64,000 bases of DNA from Paramecium tetraurelia (taxonomy: Eukaryota > Ciliophora > Oligohymenophorea > Peniculida > Parameciidae), in contig NW_001799035.1 in NCBI RefSeq assembly GCF_000165425.1, forward strand, positions 110,741 to 174,740. Reading direction: 5' to 3'. The notes below the pieces were generated by a model. That model saw only the letters and a list, made by a program, of their open reading frames with translations, did not search any database and was not told the origin of the DNA. Of the stretch, positions 36,109 through 47,666 are shown piece after piece. Positions within the stretch are counted from its first letter, which is position 1; each line of letters opens with the position of its first letter. The translations under genes were made by a program, and so were the position numbers.

Positions 36109-37106
36109 TCAATTTTGTTTTTAAATTTTAGTCTTGCTAAGTTCTGTGATTTTTTATTTGTCATTATAAAACAATTAAAACAATGCTATTAAGCTTATTC
36201 CAAAAAAACTACTTGCAAGTACAATTCCAAAGGGTGATCTAGATAATAAAATTAATAATTTTATTGAAAATTCAACTAATTTTATTTCCTTTTTTAAGCC
36301 TCTTCTATTATTAGGATCATCAAGTTCTGCATGAATTTTTTAAAGATCTTTTTATTTCTCTTTAACTTCTGATTCAATAATTTTCAAACTTTCATCAGAT
36401 AGTCTCTTAAACCCATCCATTACCTTTAAAGTATTTCTTGGAGTTTCATTATTTGCTATTTCAATTTCATTATCTCCAATTTTTAACATGATTCCAGCAA
36501 TTGCTGCTTAACTTTTAATTGCTTTAAATCTGATTATAAGTTCTTAATTTTTACTGAGTGCTCCATTAATTTACTCACCTTTATATAAAATTTATTATCC
36601 AATTTTTTGAAAACTTAAATCTATTGAATACGCAGTTTACATCCCAACTGTTTCATAGATGTCAAGATTTTCAATAACTAATTTATTTCCAAAAAATACT
36701 TCAAAAATTCGAGCATTACTTTCTTAATATTGTAGCTAATTTTTATCATTATAAAATACTTCAGCAAAATAGAGTGTCAATATATAATTTTAAGTTTCTG
36801 GTGAATCCTTGTTTAACGGAAGTTTGTAAAAAAAATTTAATCCTAATCTCTAAGTCATATACAATTCTTAATCAACAGTCTTTCTTACTTTTACAGACTA
36901 TTACTCATCATAATAATCAACAAATTCTGAGGAACCTTAAAAAAATTAGTCCTTTTGACAATATTGATAAAATTTACATTCTTGTAATTGATTCCATTGA
37001 ATGAACGATATTTCATGTAATTTCCGCAATCTATAGAGTGTAAAATGTTTATTTAAGATAATTTTTTCATCATTGTGATAGGGAGTAAAACCAATATTAA
37101 AATCAT
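36109..37106 (-). CDS. Malectin-domain type I membrane protein
   Basis: 323 residues with one 26-nt intron. The N-terminus (MILILVLLPITMM) is a signal sequence. The body is a malectin fold: IDCGNYMKYRSFNGINYKND at the start, LTLYFAEVFYND, then ARIFEVFFGNKLVIENLDIY and the closing AIKSQAAIAGIMLKIGDNEI. A coiled segment and a C-terminal transmembrane helix (FGIVLASSFFGISLIALF) with a short cytoplasmic tail follow. Animal malectin binds Glc2-N-glycans in the ER. The gene converges on the giant lectin-like gene with 40 bp between stop codons. ER quality control is one role; a cell-surface receptor is another. Confidence 0.85.
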
Positions 37107-37233
37107 AAAACAATTTAAAATATTTTGCTAAAAGGAAATTGTTATTTAAGTGGTGATGAAGTGTTTAGTAAAGTGAGATAGAAAATATGTTAAAAAACTT
37201 TTTTAAATAATTTTAATAAACAGAATAAAGACA

Positions 37234-38548
37234 ATGAATAACAATGGCTTTATTGTTTATATAATTGGTACAAAAGCAGCTGGAAAGAAAAACTTATCTT
37301 TGAATTTAGGTCTCAATAATTATGAGATCATATCCTGCGATTCTATGTAAGTTTATAAAGATGCAGATATAATGACTGCAAAAGCTACAGCTATAGAACA
37401 GACAATAAAAAAACATCATGGAATCGATTTATTAGATTTAGAATATGAAGGATTTAATCGCAAATAATGGAGAGATAGTAAGAAACGTTATAAGCCCTAT
37501 TTTAGTGACTATTAATAAAATTGAAGAGATATAATCTAAAGGATAGATTCCAGTTTTAGTAGGAGGCACTCATTATTATATTGAATCAATATTATTTAAT
37601 TAAGGAGAAGAAACCTAATTACTATATGAAGATAAAATACAATTAAATGGCAAGGAGCCTTTTGAATATTTAAAAGAAATTGATCCATTGGCAGTTGAAA
37701 AATTTCATCCAAAGGATAGTAGAAGAATTTTAAATTCTATTAAATACTTCCAAAATACAGGATTATTACCATCTTAATAAATTGATCATCATTAAGACTA
37801 ATTTAAATTAAGAAGTTATAACTTCCTCATTCTCTGGCCAAAATGGAAGAAACACGAAGATCTAAAAATTAAAGTGGCTGAAAGAATAAACGAGATGCTT
37901 GATTAAGGGGGGACTGAAGAAATATTAAGAATATTCAAAAGATTAGAGAACAAATAAAATAAAATGGGAGTACTACATAGTATTGGATATCAATAATTCT
38001 AAAAAGTTTATTAGTATTATAAAGAATAAGGATTTTAATACCCAAATGTAGATTTAAAATTTAAAGAGCTATTAAAAGAGGGGGCTGAAAATTTAATCAA
38101 TGATACTGTGTTATATACAAAGAAATAAATTTAATGGATTAAAAATAGAATTCTTGGTAATTCAAAAATAGATATTATTGCAAACAGATTATTTTTATTA
38201 GAATTTGAATCAGCCCAAACTCTCAACGAGCAGGTAATACTCCCGGCTTAAAAAATATATAACTTATTTTGTTAATTATTTCAAGTTGATAAATTAGGAG
38301 ATGATTAATTTTAAATTAGCTAATAAAATTTAGAAAATATTAAATTATTAACTCCTGAGATGATTACAAAGTATAATTAAACACAATAATTAAAATCAAG
38401 AACTAATTGGAAAAAATAAGAGTGTGAAATTTGCAACAAATTAATGAATGGCCCATTTGAAATAGAATAGCATTTTAAATCTCGTACTCATAATATTAAT
38501 GTTTTGAAAGACGAACAATTGTAAAAGAAAAAATAAAAAATAGATTGA
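37234..38548 (+). CDS. TRIT1: tRNA dimethylallyltransferase (MiaA/TRIT1/Mod5 family)
   Basis: 428 residues with one 28-nt intron (37478-37505). It has the family motifs IISCDSMQVYKDADIMTAKAT, HHGIDLLDLE and IPVLVGGTHYYIE, then MGVLHSIGYQQF near the catalytic C-terminal part and a matrin-type C2H2 zinc finger at the end (CEICNKLMNGPFEIEQHFKS), as in eukaryotic members. The enzyme adds an isopentenyl group to A37 of tRNAs reading UNN codons. The P-loop reads GTKAAGKKNL, with Lys where Ser/Thr normally coordinates Mg2+ (GxTxxGKS/T), and the preceding Thr is displaced. Activity may therefore be altered. Stop-codon-derived Gln tRNAs (anticodons for UAA/UAG) would be natural substrates here. Confidence 0.88.
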
Positions 38549-39133
38549 AAATCTTATGGCGTAGTTTATTAATTAATTATTAATAAATCGTTTTGAATGT
38601 TTCTGGCTTCAATAAATTATGTCTTTATTTACATAATTAGAGTAGAGGCATAAAAAAAAAATTCTAAAAATAATAATCTTCTTATTCAAAAAAAGGCAAT
38701 TTTTCATTCTTAGCATTTATGAACTCGCCTTTTCGCAAAAGATTAAGTTCCCTTAAAACTAAAACCTAAAAGAAGAAATTGTTTTTTAATATATATATAA
38801 TTAGTTAAATAAATGAAATTAAAAATTAAAATTGTAAATGACTTTTAGTAAAGGTTTTGCTGCATTGTTGTAAAATAAATAAATGAACTTTAAGAAATAA
38901 TTCAATGATCTCACCTAATTAATATCAAATAGGATATTTTTTTCTCTTAACATTAAATATATTACTACAATTAATCACGAGAACCAGTTGATATGGTATA
39001 TATAAGAGTTCTAGATTAGTTAGAAATTAAAAAATTTTATTATTAATGTACCCTAAATTAAACCGAATCCTTTATTCTCAGGGTAATATGACCACAAGTG
39101 CTACATAGTCCCCAACTTAAAACATAAATTATA
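38549..39133. other. Intergenic with homopolymer runs
   Basis: 585 bp of AT-rich sequence with several A7-A10 runs between two genes on the same strand. No convincing ORF or RNA gene. It probably contains the promoter, and possibly a missed first exon, of the following coiled-coil gene. Confidence 0.4.
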
Positions 39134-39958
39134 ATGATGTCGGGTAAGAGTCCAATCAATAGTATGAGAGAGCTACTGGATATGAAACTGAATTAAGTTC
39201 GTAAAATAAACAGATAGCAAGGTGATAACATTAAATTGCTAAAGTCTCGACTAAATCATATTCAACATTAGGATATTATTTGCTAAAAAAATATTTCTAG
39301 AACAAGTAATGAAATATAATCAATTATCTCCACAAAATCTAGAGTAAATGAAGACTAACTGAGGAAGGTACATATCTAAAAACTAATTAATTCGAATAGT
39401 TATTCCTAGAGGAGATTAAATAAAAGAAACTTGAGGAATATTCATAAAGGGCCTATATATCAAAAATGGAGAGACTAAAAAGGAGTAAAAACGTTTAAAG
39501 CTGTAATTTTTTGAGTATATAAATAGAAAAATAATTATATTCTGAGGCTTATTCTTTCTAAAATAAGGAATATAAAACGAATCTCTCTATAGCAAAATTA
39601 TAAACTTGGAATGAAATATATGGTACTAATTTTAAATCTCACAAACTAATCCGATAAGCTCATCTAAAACATCAATAAGATAAGATTATTTAATTACAGC
39701 TGGTATTATTTTTCTCGATTCTAGAAATAATAAGAAGGATAATATAATTATAAGTAGAAGATAATCCAAGAGGCATAGTAATTTAAAGAAAGACAATTGA
39801 GAATCACAGAATTGGAAGAAGCAGAAGAATAATATCTTTTGAAACTAAAAGTATCTCAGAGTAAAAATCGATCTATGAGTGCTAAAAAAGAAGAGATAAA
39901 GAGAGTTCCTGCTGAAAAAATATCAATCAGCAAAAATAATCTCTTTAGAATAAATTGA
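39134..39958 (+). CDS. Coiled-coil protein, unknown
   Basis: 248 residues, introns 39368-39399, 39503-39526 and 39703-39724. Nearly the whole protein is charged helix (MRELLDMKLNQVRKINRQQG; LFLEEIKQKKLEEYSQRAYI; FKERQLRITELEEAEEQYLL), ending in a basic Ser-rich tail. Proteins of this shape are often axonemal or basal-body components in ciliates, but I see no diagnostic motif. The TGA at 39956-39958 is followed, two codons later in the same frame, by the Met of the RING/B-box gene, so these may be one transcript or a readthrough pair (see findings). The start is the first of two adjacent Met codons. Confidence 0.65.
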
Positions 39959-39964
39959 TTTTAT

Positions 39965-41819
39965 ATGGATAAAGAATTTTAATGTTGTTAATGTTAACTT
40001 GAGTTTAATTTACAGGATAAAAGTCCTCATGTCCTCCCATCCTGTGGTCATTCAATATGTTAGTTATGTGTGAAATAATATTTGTAATCGCAATTGTAGT
40101 TGATATGCAACGAGGACAAGTAAATGAATCAAAAATTAAATTAAGCATCGAATGCCAAGTGGACAGAGACTTCAAATTCTTCCCTATTAATCAGAGCATC
40201 ATTGTCTTATTGAGAAAAAAACGACCTGTACAAAGATGCCATACTTATGTAACTCCAGAAGATGCAATACCTCGAATATCAGCAGAAGATGTTAGCGAAT
40301 TTTCAGGTGACAGCCAATAAAACATTTAATTAAATAAGAGCATCTCTCAATCACATTCATGTGAAATATTGCCAGCTAAAGAAAACTAAGGAGATTTATG
40401 CCAGATTCATTCAAAAACATTAGAATTAGTTTGTTAAGAAGATGGAGAATATATCTGTGTTAATTGCGCGCTATTTGGAAATCATAAGTTTCACAATTAT
40501 AAGCCTATTGACATTTATGTGAAAGAAATGGAATAGACATTAAATGATATTACCACAATATATGAAGTTGTAAAAGATATGAGTTCTAAAATTGAACAAA
40601 AGAATTACGCAAAAGAATTTGAAACCAAAATGCTATAATCAAAGGACTCTAAATTATAAGAAATAGACCTGAGGTTTAATGAATTATTTAATGAATTAAA
40701 TTAAATAAAAGAAGAGTTTAAATCCAGAATAGAAAATAATTACAATATCCAATTCGATAGTAATATAAGAAAAATTGAATCAGAATTCACTTTATTAAAA
40801 GATCAAGCAGATAAATGGCTTTCGCAAACTGGACATCAATTAAATTATTTCTTTGTTGAAAAAATTTAAAATTAAAAGCTAAAAATGGATGCTAAGGAAA
40901 TAGGAAATAGCAAAGTAAATGGGTCCTAATTGATTAGCAAAATATAATACTAATTTTCTTAAATTGAGACTTGTGTTAAGTTGATCGGAGAGTAATAACA
41001 TTTTTTCGTGCCTATTGAAAACATTAAAAACTAATTCCCTCACGAAAATAAATAATAGCTTGATTAGTTATTATTGGATAGGGAAGACAAATTAACAGAT
41101 TCGGATATTATTTATTAGGATATTAAAGATGAAAAATTAACATAATCGATGTACATTTCCTAATAGCCTACACAACCAGCTTCCCCCTAATATAATGTGG
41201 GTAAAAATAATTATTTCAGCCAAACATTGACACCTGGATAATTTTAAAGAAAAGATAGGAGTGTAACTATGCTACAAACGGAACCTTCAGAAATTTCGGC
41301 TCCAAACACGAACAGAAATAAGTTATCTTCATCCAAGTTCGCTAAAGTCTAGAAATTTAGTAAGGATCCAAAATTACATGATAAAATTATTAATACCTTA
41401 GCTATGTTTGAAAAGTTTGAAATGATTGATTTTTCTACTCTTGGTAATAATTAATCTATATTAGATGTAACTGAGCCGTTGATTCAGGCAATAGATGAAG
41501 CACTCAAAAATAGAAAAATTGTCAAAGTCTTGAAAATGAGTAAATGTAAATTAACTGATGATCTTTTTGCTAAGTTATTAACAGTCATTGAAGAATCTAG
41601 GTATTGAGGTTAAGTATATTTTACAGTGTTACAGCATTGCATCTACAATCCAACGCATTAACTGAAAAAGCATTAGATTGTCTTTTAAACATCGCCAAAG
41701 TCAAAAAGCATTTTGAATGCAAGCAAATCTACTTAAATGGAAATATTAACATTACATAGGCTAAAGCCAAAAAAAAGATTGAAGAAATTAAAAAGTATGG
41801 TATTTAAGTAACGATTTGA
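39965..41819 (+). CDS. RING / B-box / coiled-coil / LRR protein (TRIM-like)
   Basis: 600 residues with introns 40120-40145 and 41601-41626. A RING-type finger opens the protein (FQCCQCQLEF, LPSCGHSICQLCV), followed about residue 150 by a B-box 2 (LCQIHSKTLELVCQEDG, YICVNCALFGNHKFHNY) and a long coiled coil. That is the RBCC order of TRIM ubiquitin ligases. The C-terminus adds leucine-rich/RNI-like helices (VLKMSKCKLTDDLFAKLL, TALHLQSNALTEKALDCLLN). Predicted role: E3 ubiquitin ligase with an LRR substrate-recognition end. The C-terminal LRR is unusual for animal TRIMs. The start is only 6 bp from the preceding stop. Confidence 0.8.
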
Positions 41820-42379
41820 AATACATTTATTTTATTTATTGATATTTAATTCATCATTATTTTGAATTGGCTGAAACTTTAGTATTTAATTTATATAGGT
41901 TTGATATTGTAACACAATTATTCAAATATTTGATGTGCTATTGTATTATTAAATATGTTCGAAAAATTATTCATTATATTTATTGTATTAATATAAGATA
42001 ATTAAATAACAAATATTACAATCTAAAGTATTATAGATATAAATATGATTATGGTCTTATTAAAATAATGAAAATATTATTTAGAAGATAATTAACTAAC
42101 GAATATTATAATGGAAAGTTACATTGAAAAGAACATAACAACCACATTACAAAATTTATTTGAATAATTTTAGAATCGATTATTATTTTAATGAATATTG
42201 TATCTACAAGTGAGAATTATATAATAATTAAAAAAAATAGCAACTAATACTGTTTGATCTATTAAGTCTAAACTTATGTTTTTTAGAATTATATAAGCGA
42301 AATATTTTGGATTATAACCAATATTTTCAAGTGACCATTTAGCTAAAAAGGTCAACGATTTACTCATCTAAAATATTGT
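41820..42379. other. AT-rich region with possible coding remnants
   Basis: About 560 bp, strongly A/T. A few short open stretches exist on both strands, but none shows conserved-looking text. The start of the decayed gene that follows may lie here. Confidence 0.4.
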
Positions 42380-43010
42380 AAATGATGCAATAAATTGACT
42401 TTTAGAATTGCAATTATGCTGCAATATACGATTGTATAATTTGTGAAGAAATCATTAATAAGGATAGGAAAAAACAAATTAAAATTATATTATATTATTA
42501 AAATAACGTTAGAATTTACAAAGATTTAGGTAAATCCATATAATCATAAATTTAAGGTGTTAATGAAAAACAACCAAGGAATGTATTGTATGCTCCTTTA
42601 ACACTTACTAATGAAAGACTATCCTAATTGAGATCAAAAAGGCTTGAAGCAAGATAGATAAATCATAATAAAACAATTTTAAACTTAATAAGTCAAATTG
42701 TATTTTCTTCGTTCTCTTAGACCATCAAAACCAGATTATACATATAGGAGTGATAGAAACAATAATCTTTGGTTTCACTATGAATATAGATAATTTCGTT
42801 ACTTTGAAAAAAAAGAACAATAAATATTTTTAGGAAATAATTAAAATACAAACTAAAAAAATGTTAGAGAACAAGTAACTCGCTCATTTATAAATACACA
42901 AAAGATCACTTTATATTATATAAGAAGTATGAAAGGCGGAAATAAATGATTCAAAATTATAAATACTATTTTAACAGAGCCTCTACTCATTAAGGAGGAA
43001 TAATTTCAGG
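42380..43010 (+). pseudogene. Decayed gene, unknown family (part 1)
   Basis: Plus-strand text looks coding but switches frame. A Cys-pair CIICEEIINKDRKKQIKI is followed by NVLYAPLTLTNERLSQLRSK and ILNLISQIVFSSFSQ, then in another frame LRPSKPDYTYRSDRNNNLWF and YEYRQFRYFEKKEQQIFLG, and after an in-frame TGA LTEPLLIKEE. No splice repairs the breaks. I cannot name the family. Confidence 0.4.
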
Positions 43011-43329
43011 TATGCATAAGACTCATGAGAAATTTCTCATTTACCAATCAGTAAAGGCTCAATTGATCCTTTCATAATATGGGCAGTTAATTTGTTCGCA
43101 GACCTTATTATGATTAATCTAAATTTAAAAGAATTAAATGATATATTAAATATTGAGCTAATGAATAATGACTAAAATATGATTCTTTATGGTGATTTTT
43201 CTGAGCCAAAATTTGTTCAAAAACTAATCATCATTATTAAATATCGCAATTATTATATTATTAAATATTATGGCTGAATATTTTTGACAATTCTATGATA
43301 AAACTAAATTAGAATTTCGCATAATTACT

Positions 43330-44090
43330 TAATAATAAAAAAGGTAATGGTAGGAATAAACAAACAGGTAGTAGTAGCCTCATACAACAAGCATTTATAA
43401 TCTCAAGATCTCTAAAAACAATATATTATCTAAAATAGAAGATAAATAATAAAACAACTTAATTGTAAGTCTTATCAAACAGGAATAGCAGCATTTAGAT
43501 AGCCTTTATTAAAAGGGAATTTTAACAATAAAAAAACTTTAAAAATGAATAAGATTTCCAAAAAGGAGGCATACTTAATTGTTTCAAGATGAGAATTACA
43601 ATATTTGTATTAGATAAATTGTATTAACTAATTTTTTTCTGTAATTGAATAATTCATCAAGTCTAACTTAATTATAACTATAGCCAAAACCTCATTTAAG
43701 TAAAATGAATATTGAATCTAAATAAATTTATAAGAATTAATGCCATTTGACAAATCGCATTCTTATAATTGCATTTCGCAACACAATATAGGACTGGAAT
43801 ATTTCAGTGATTTAATCATTTCAATGTTATAAAATAAAATTGGATGGGCAAAATTAGAGTTCTTGAATTAGAGATTAAATTTATAGAATTTTTCATTTTT
43901 TATGACTTATTATGACATTATCTTTAAAATGGAATTCTTTAAGAGTAATTACACTTCCTATGGGTATGGAACCTAAAAAATTCTGACATTTTTGACTATA
44001 TAAATTTTTGAAAGATAAATAAGTATTTAGGAAAATTGATTTAGGATCAGATTTATTTTAAAAACTGACTCCCTAAGGATCCCAATTTCT
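43330..44090 (+). pseudogene. Decayed gene, unknown family (part 2)
   Basis: Two protein-like stretches in different frames: KQVVVASYNKHLQSQDLQKQ to KISKKEAYLIVSR before a TGA, and LIISMLQNKIGWAKLEFLNQ to YTSYGYGTQKILTFLTIQIF before a TGA. They may be the 3' part of the same lost gene as the segment at 42380-43010, or a second one. The order and strand are consistent. Confidence 0.35.
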
Positions 44091-44589
44091 TTTTTATTAA
44101 ATTAATATAAATAATAATAAAATTATGAAATAAAATTTGAGATTGAAGATGGTTTAGCCTTCTAATTAATGGCCAAGATCTGCTGACAAAATAATGCCTA
44201 TAAAACATTAAATTGCTAAAATTGACCAATGTTTAAATTATATCAGTATTTAGGAAAAGTAATTTTTTCACACTATTCAAAATTATAGCTGATATCAGAA
44301 ATTATTATTAAAATATAAATATATTAATATAATTTATCAGTTTGGGAGATAAAATAGGCCCATTTTATCTCCCGTGAATAACAACATTTTACAATTAAAC
44401 CAGTATACAATTATTTACAACTTTAAATTAATTGCTCTTAGTACTTTTTTAATTTTCATATATATATTATTTTAATTTGATAGTTATTTGCTTGAGTGTT
44501 GGTAATTTTATGACCTGAATTAGAAATGGAATAATAAGTAAGAATAGATATCATTTATTTTAAATAAATTATTGAATATATCTGATTTT
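44091..44589. other. Intergenic, no gene seen
   Basis: About 500 bp, very A/T-rich, separating plus-strand coding remnants from the 3' end of the tubulin cofactor C gene on the minus strand. Nothing recognisable as coding or RNA. Confidence 0.5.
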
Positions 44590-45512
44590 TCAAATAACAC
44601 TAAAGTTTGGTGATTTCTCTTATTTTAACCAATTGAAATCTTGAACCTAGTCAAACAAATTGCCATCCTTATTTCCCAATTTAGAAAAGGATAATTTGGA
44701 GCATCTCTCTATGATAGGATTAGATGTGACATAAATGATAAATGCACAATCTACAGTGTCATGAATTCTTAATTAATGCATACTTCCTTAAAATTCACAA
44801 TTTTAGCATTTATCAACCCATACACTTCCCTTCACATCTCCAAATTATACTTTAAGATTCTTAAGACTATGCAAATAAAATGTATCTAACGATCCTTCAA
44901 CTTTAAAGGTAGTGTTTTCTAAGTTTTTCAACAAAAGTGACCCATTTTCTAATGTTATTGATTCCTAATAATTCTCTTTAGTTATGACAATAGAATCATT
45001 GTCCAACACATTTTGCTTTTCTTCTAAAATTTTACTCTATTGTGGAATCCCTTTTGGAAATGGTTTCGAAAACCTAAATTTTTATCTCGGAATGATTTAG
45101 GACCTTAGAGTGAATATTGTACATTCTAATTAGTCTAATTACTTTATATAGATTAAGATTCTACTTCTTTATATTGTTATTTATCATATGCAATTAAGGC
45201 ATAATTGATGTCCACATAATATTAAAATAACACTTGAAATTCATCAATTAATTGTTGAATTTGCTCTTCTGTTTTGATCGCCTTCTAATTTATTGGAAGA
45301 ATAATATCTTAATTTATATGAATTTTACTGTCATAAAGTAGTCGAAATTCTTTTTGAACGTGCAATTATAATTCTTTAGGATCTTTGGTCTGAAGCTTAA
45401 TTTCTTATCTTCTATCCTTTAGTGTTTTTAATTTATCTGCCTGCTTATTTAAATATTCTTCAAATTGCTGTTTTCTTATCTGTTGCTGTGAACTAAGTTG
45501 AGAGGTTTACAT
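44590..45512 (-). CDS. TBCC: Tubulin-specific chaperone C (TBCC)
   Basis: 299 residues with one 23-nt intron. The N-terminal half is helical and coiled (QQQIRKQQFEEYLNKQADKL). The C-terminal half is a TBCC domain, a right-handed beta-helix: TFKVEGSLDTFYLHSLKNLK, GSVWVDKCQNCEFQGSMHQL, RIHDTVDCAFIIYVTSNPII, GNKDGNLFDQVQDFNWLKQ. Cofactor C acts in the tubulin folding supercomplex, triggering GTP hydrolysis and release of native alpha/beta-tubulin. The catalytic Arg of TBCC lies in a Q-x-R-x-H context, and HQLRIHD fits this. It starts 40 bp after the stop of the OSBP-related gene on the same strand. Confidence 0.88.
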
Positions 45513-45551
45513 AAGAAAATTTTCTTTTATAATTAAATTATATGGTTAAAT

Positions 45552-47573
45552 TCAAAAAATGTCATATGCTTATGTTTAGAATTCTGGTGTTTCTTTGACT
45601 TTCCAATATTCTTGCCCAAATGAAAATTTTCCATTTCTTTATAAAAACCATCTTGGAATATGATCTTTTTTATGTTCGTGCAGTTCTTTTCGAGCTAACC
45701 GTTGCTTTTATTCTAATCTCGTTTTCTCAATTGCAGCAAAATCAATATTACTATTTTCTAAGGCTCTTTAATCAGGTCTCAGTCTAGAATCTGTTGGTGG
45801 TAATGTTTTTATCAGTTATCTATTTAAATGGTTTAATTATAAGGCAAATCGAGTAAAATAATATTGCTAATCACATTTCTAAGGTAATGCATTTCGAACC
45901 CAAACTACTTTGGTCATGCCTGCCACAGTTATACAGATTTCTGAATTCCATTTGCCTTAGATAGTACAATATTAAGTTCCTAATTTGTCTTTAACAAATC
46001 CTTTTAATTCATAAGATGCTTCAGATGATCCCTCTATTAATTTAAGAGTTCCAGTGTCTCCAGTGAATTCATTCTTAAATTTCATTTCTCCGTAATGGTC
46101 TAAATATTATGGGCCCATTATTAAGTTTTTAAATGAGGATTTGCATCTTTGAAATGCTATTTAATCTTAATATTTCTTTAGTTTAATATTTACCCAGCCC
46201 AGAGGTGTCACAGTAATTGACTTACCCCAAAAGGATGTAGTCACATTATTATCTGACAAAAATTCAAAATGCTCGTTTTCTGCATAGCCAACTGATATTG
46301 GGGGGTGATGTGAAACTTATTCCGATATATATTTAAATTTTGGGCAAGAAAATTCAAATGTTTCTCCTAAAATTGGGTTAAATGGTTTTTTGACTCTATT
46401 TATAGTAGCTGACAACCCAGATGCGGCAAAAATCATTACATAAGCTAGTCTTTCACAACTATTTGAAAATTAATCTGCTTGATCTAGAATTTCTGAATAT
46501 TCTAAATTTTCACACAAATTTTAAAGCATAGATAAAGGTTCATTGAATGTTACTGGGAAAGCAATTTTAGTGAGATCCTTTCCTATCATATCTTTTAATA
46601 GTGAAACAAATTTAATGCTTTCATTCGGATCCTTAAATGCAGGTAATTATTCTCTGGTTTCATCAATACCTATTATCATATCTTTAAATGCTTCATTATT
46701 GATTAGATTTTTATATTTGATAGGTTGTGGAATTCTTAGCTATTCAAGTACTTGGAATAAAGGAGACACACCTGCTACGGACATTTTCTTTGATGAGAGT
46801 CTCCTTACTAATTGTCTGTCATCATAAAGTTCATTGTTAATTGAATAAAATTCATCTTCATCCATTTTGAAGCTCATAAATTATTCAGTTGGTACAAACT
46901 CTTCTTCATAAAGATCGTCGTGATCGGGAGGATTTTAATCATTTGTTTCTCTAAGTTTTTCCTAAAGTTTTTTACTGATTTCAATCAACTTGTTATACTC
47001 TTCATCCAATTCTTACGCACATGCTGTGGTTGTGTGCTAAAATTGCAAAGCCATTTACTTTTAATTCCTAAATCAACTAGCTGATTCTCTAAGTATTGTT
47101 TAGAGAAATCTACTCTTCTAACTGCGCTTACATAACCCAAAATTACGTAAGGGTGGTATGGATTCGTTTCAAATCTAATTCTGGCGCTCCTTCTATGAAA
47201 TAAAAAGGGTTCTTCTTTCTTTATACAAGCAACTTGTTTTAGGATTTTGAAGTAAACTAAATAACGAACACATAATACTCTCTATTAAGCTGACAAAAGC
47301 GCATCTAACCACTTTTGCTTCTCTTAAACAGAAGAAGCTCTTAAATGCATTTCGCTCATCCCATAATTTATAACAATTCGCTATGGATCTTTAGGCACAG
47401 ATCTTATTGAACAAATGCTTAAATGAACTTAACCTAAATCATTAAATTATTTTTTAACCTTTCTTTGGTGTTCCCTTAGATTAACAATATATTAAGGAGT
47501 CTTCATGCAAAATAAAATAACGATTTTGCCATTAATACATGAAATTCACCCACTTCTTTAAATAACCTTCCAT
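45552..47573 (-). CDS. Oxysterol-binding-protein-related protein (PH + ORD)
   Basis: 650 residues with three introns (25, 22 and 22 nt). The N-terminal 95 residues form a PH domain (MEGYLKKWVNFMYQWQNRYF, SIRSVPKDPQRIVINYG, VQEKQKWLDALLSA). A helical linker with an acidic patch (NPPDHDDLYEEEF) follows. The ORD begins about residue 255: FNEPLSMLQNLCENLEYSEI, LGETFEFSCPKFKYISEQ and the family signature EQVSHHPPIS, then NVTTSFWGKSI and the closing FSFGQEYWKVKETPEF. ORPs exchange sterol or PS for PI4P at membrane contact sites. A FFAT-like motif may lie in the acidic patch, but I cannot confirm it. Divergent from the next gene with 93 bp between starts. Confidence 0.92.
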
Positions 47574-47666
47574 AATTTATAATAAATTTAATATGAAACT
47601 AGTTTTTTCATTATCAGTTTTATTTCAATTCATGATACTTATAGATAATAATTTTATTTTCCGTAA

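Noticed and set aside
36860-37000. Frameshift in the malectin gene at a T-run
   Set aside because: A 26-nt GTAAAT...AAAAG intron joins NGINYKN to DQFFQGSSEF in one frame.
46543-46827. 94-residue plus-strand ORF
   Set aside because: Antisense to the OSBP-related gene.
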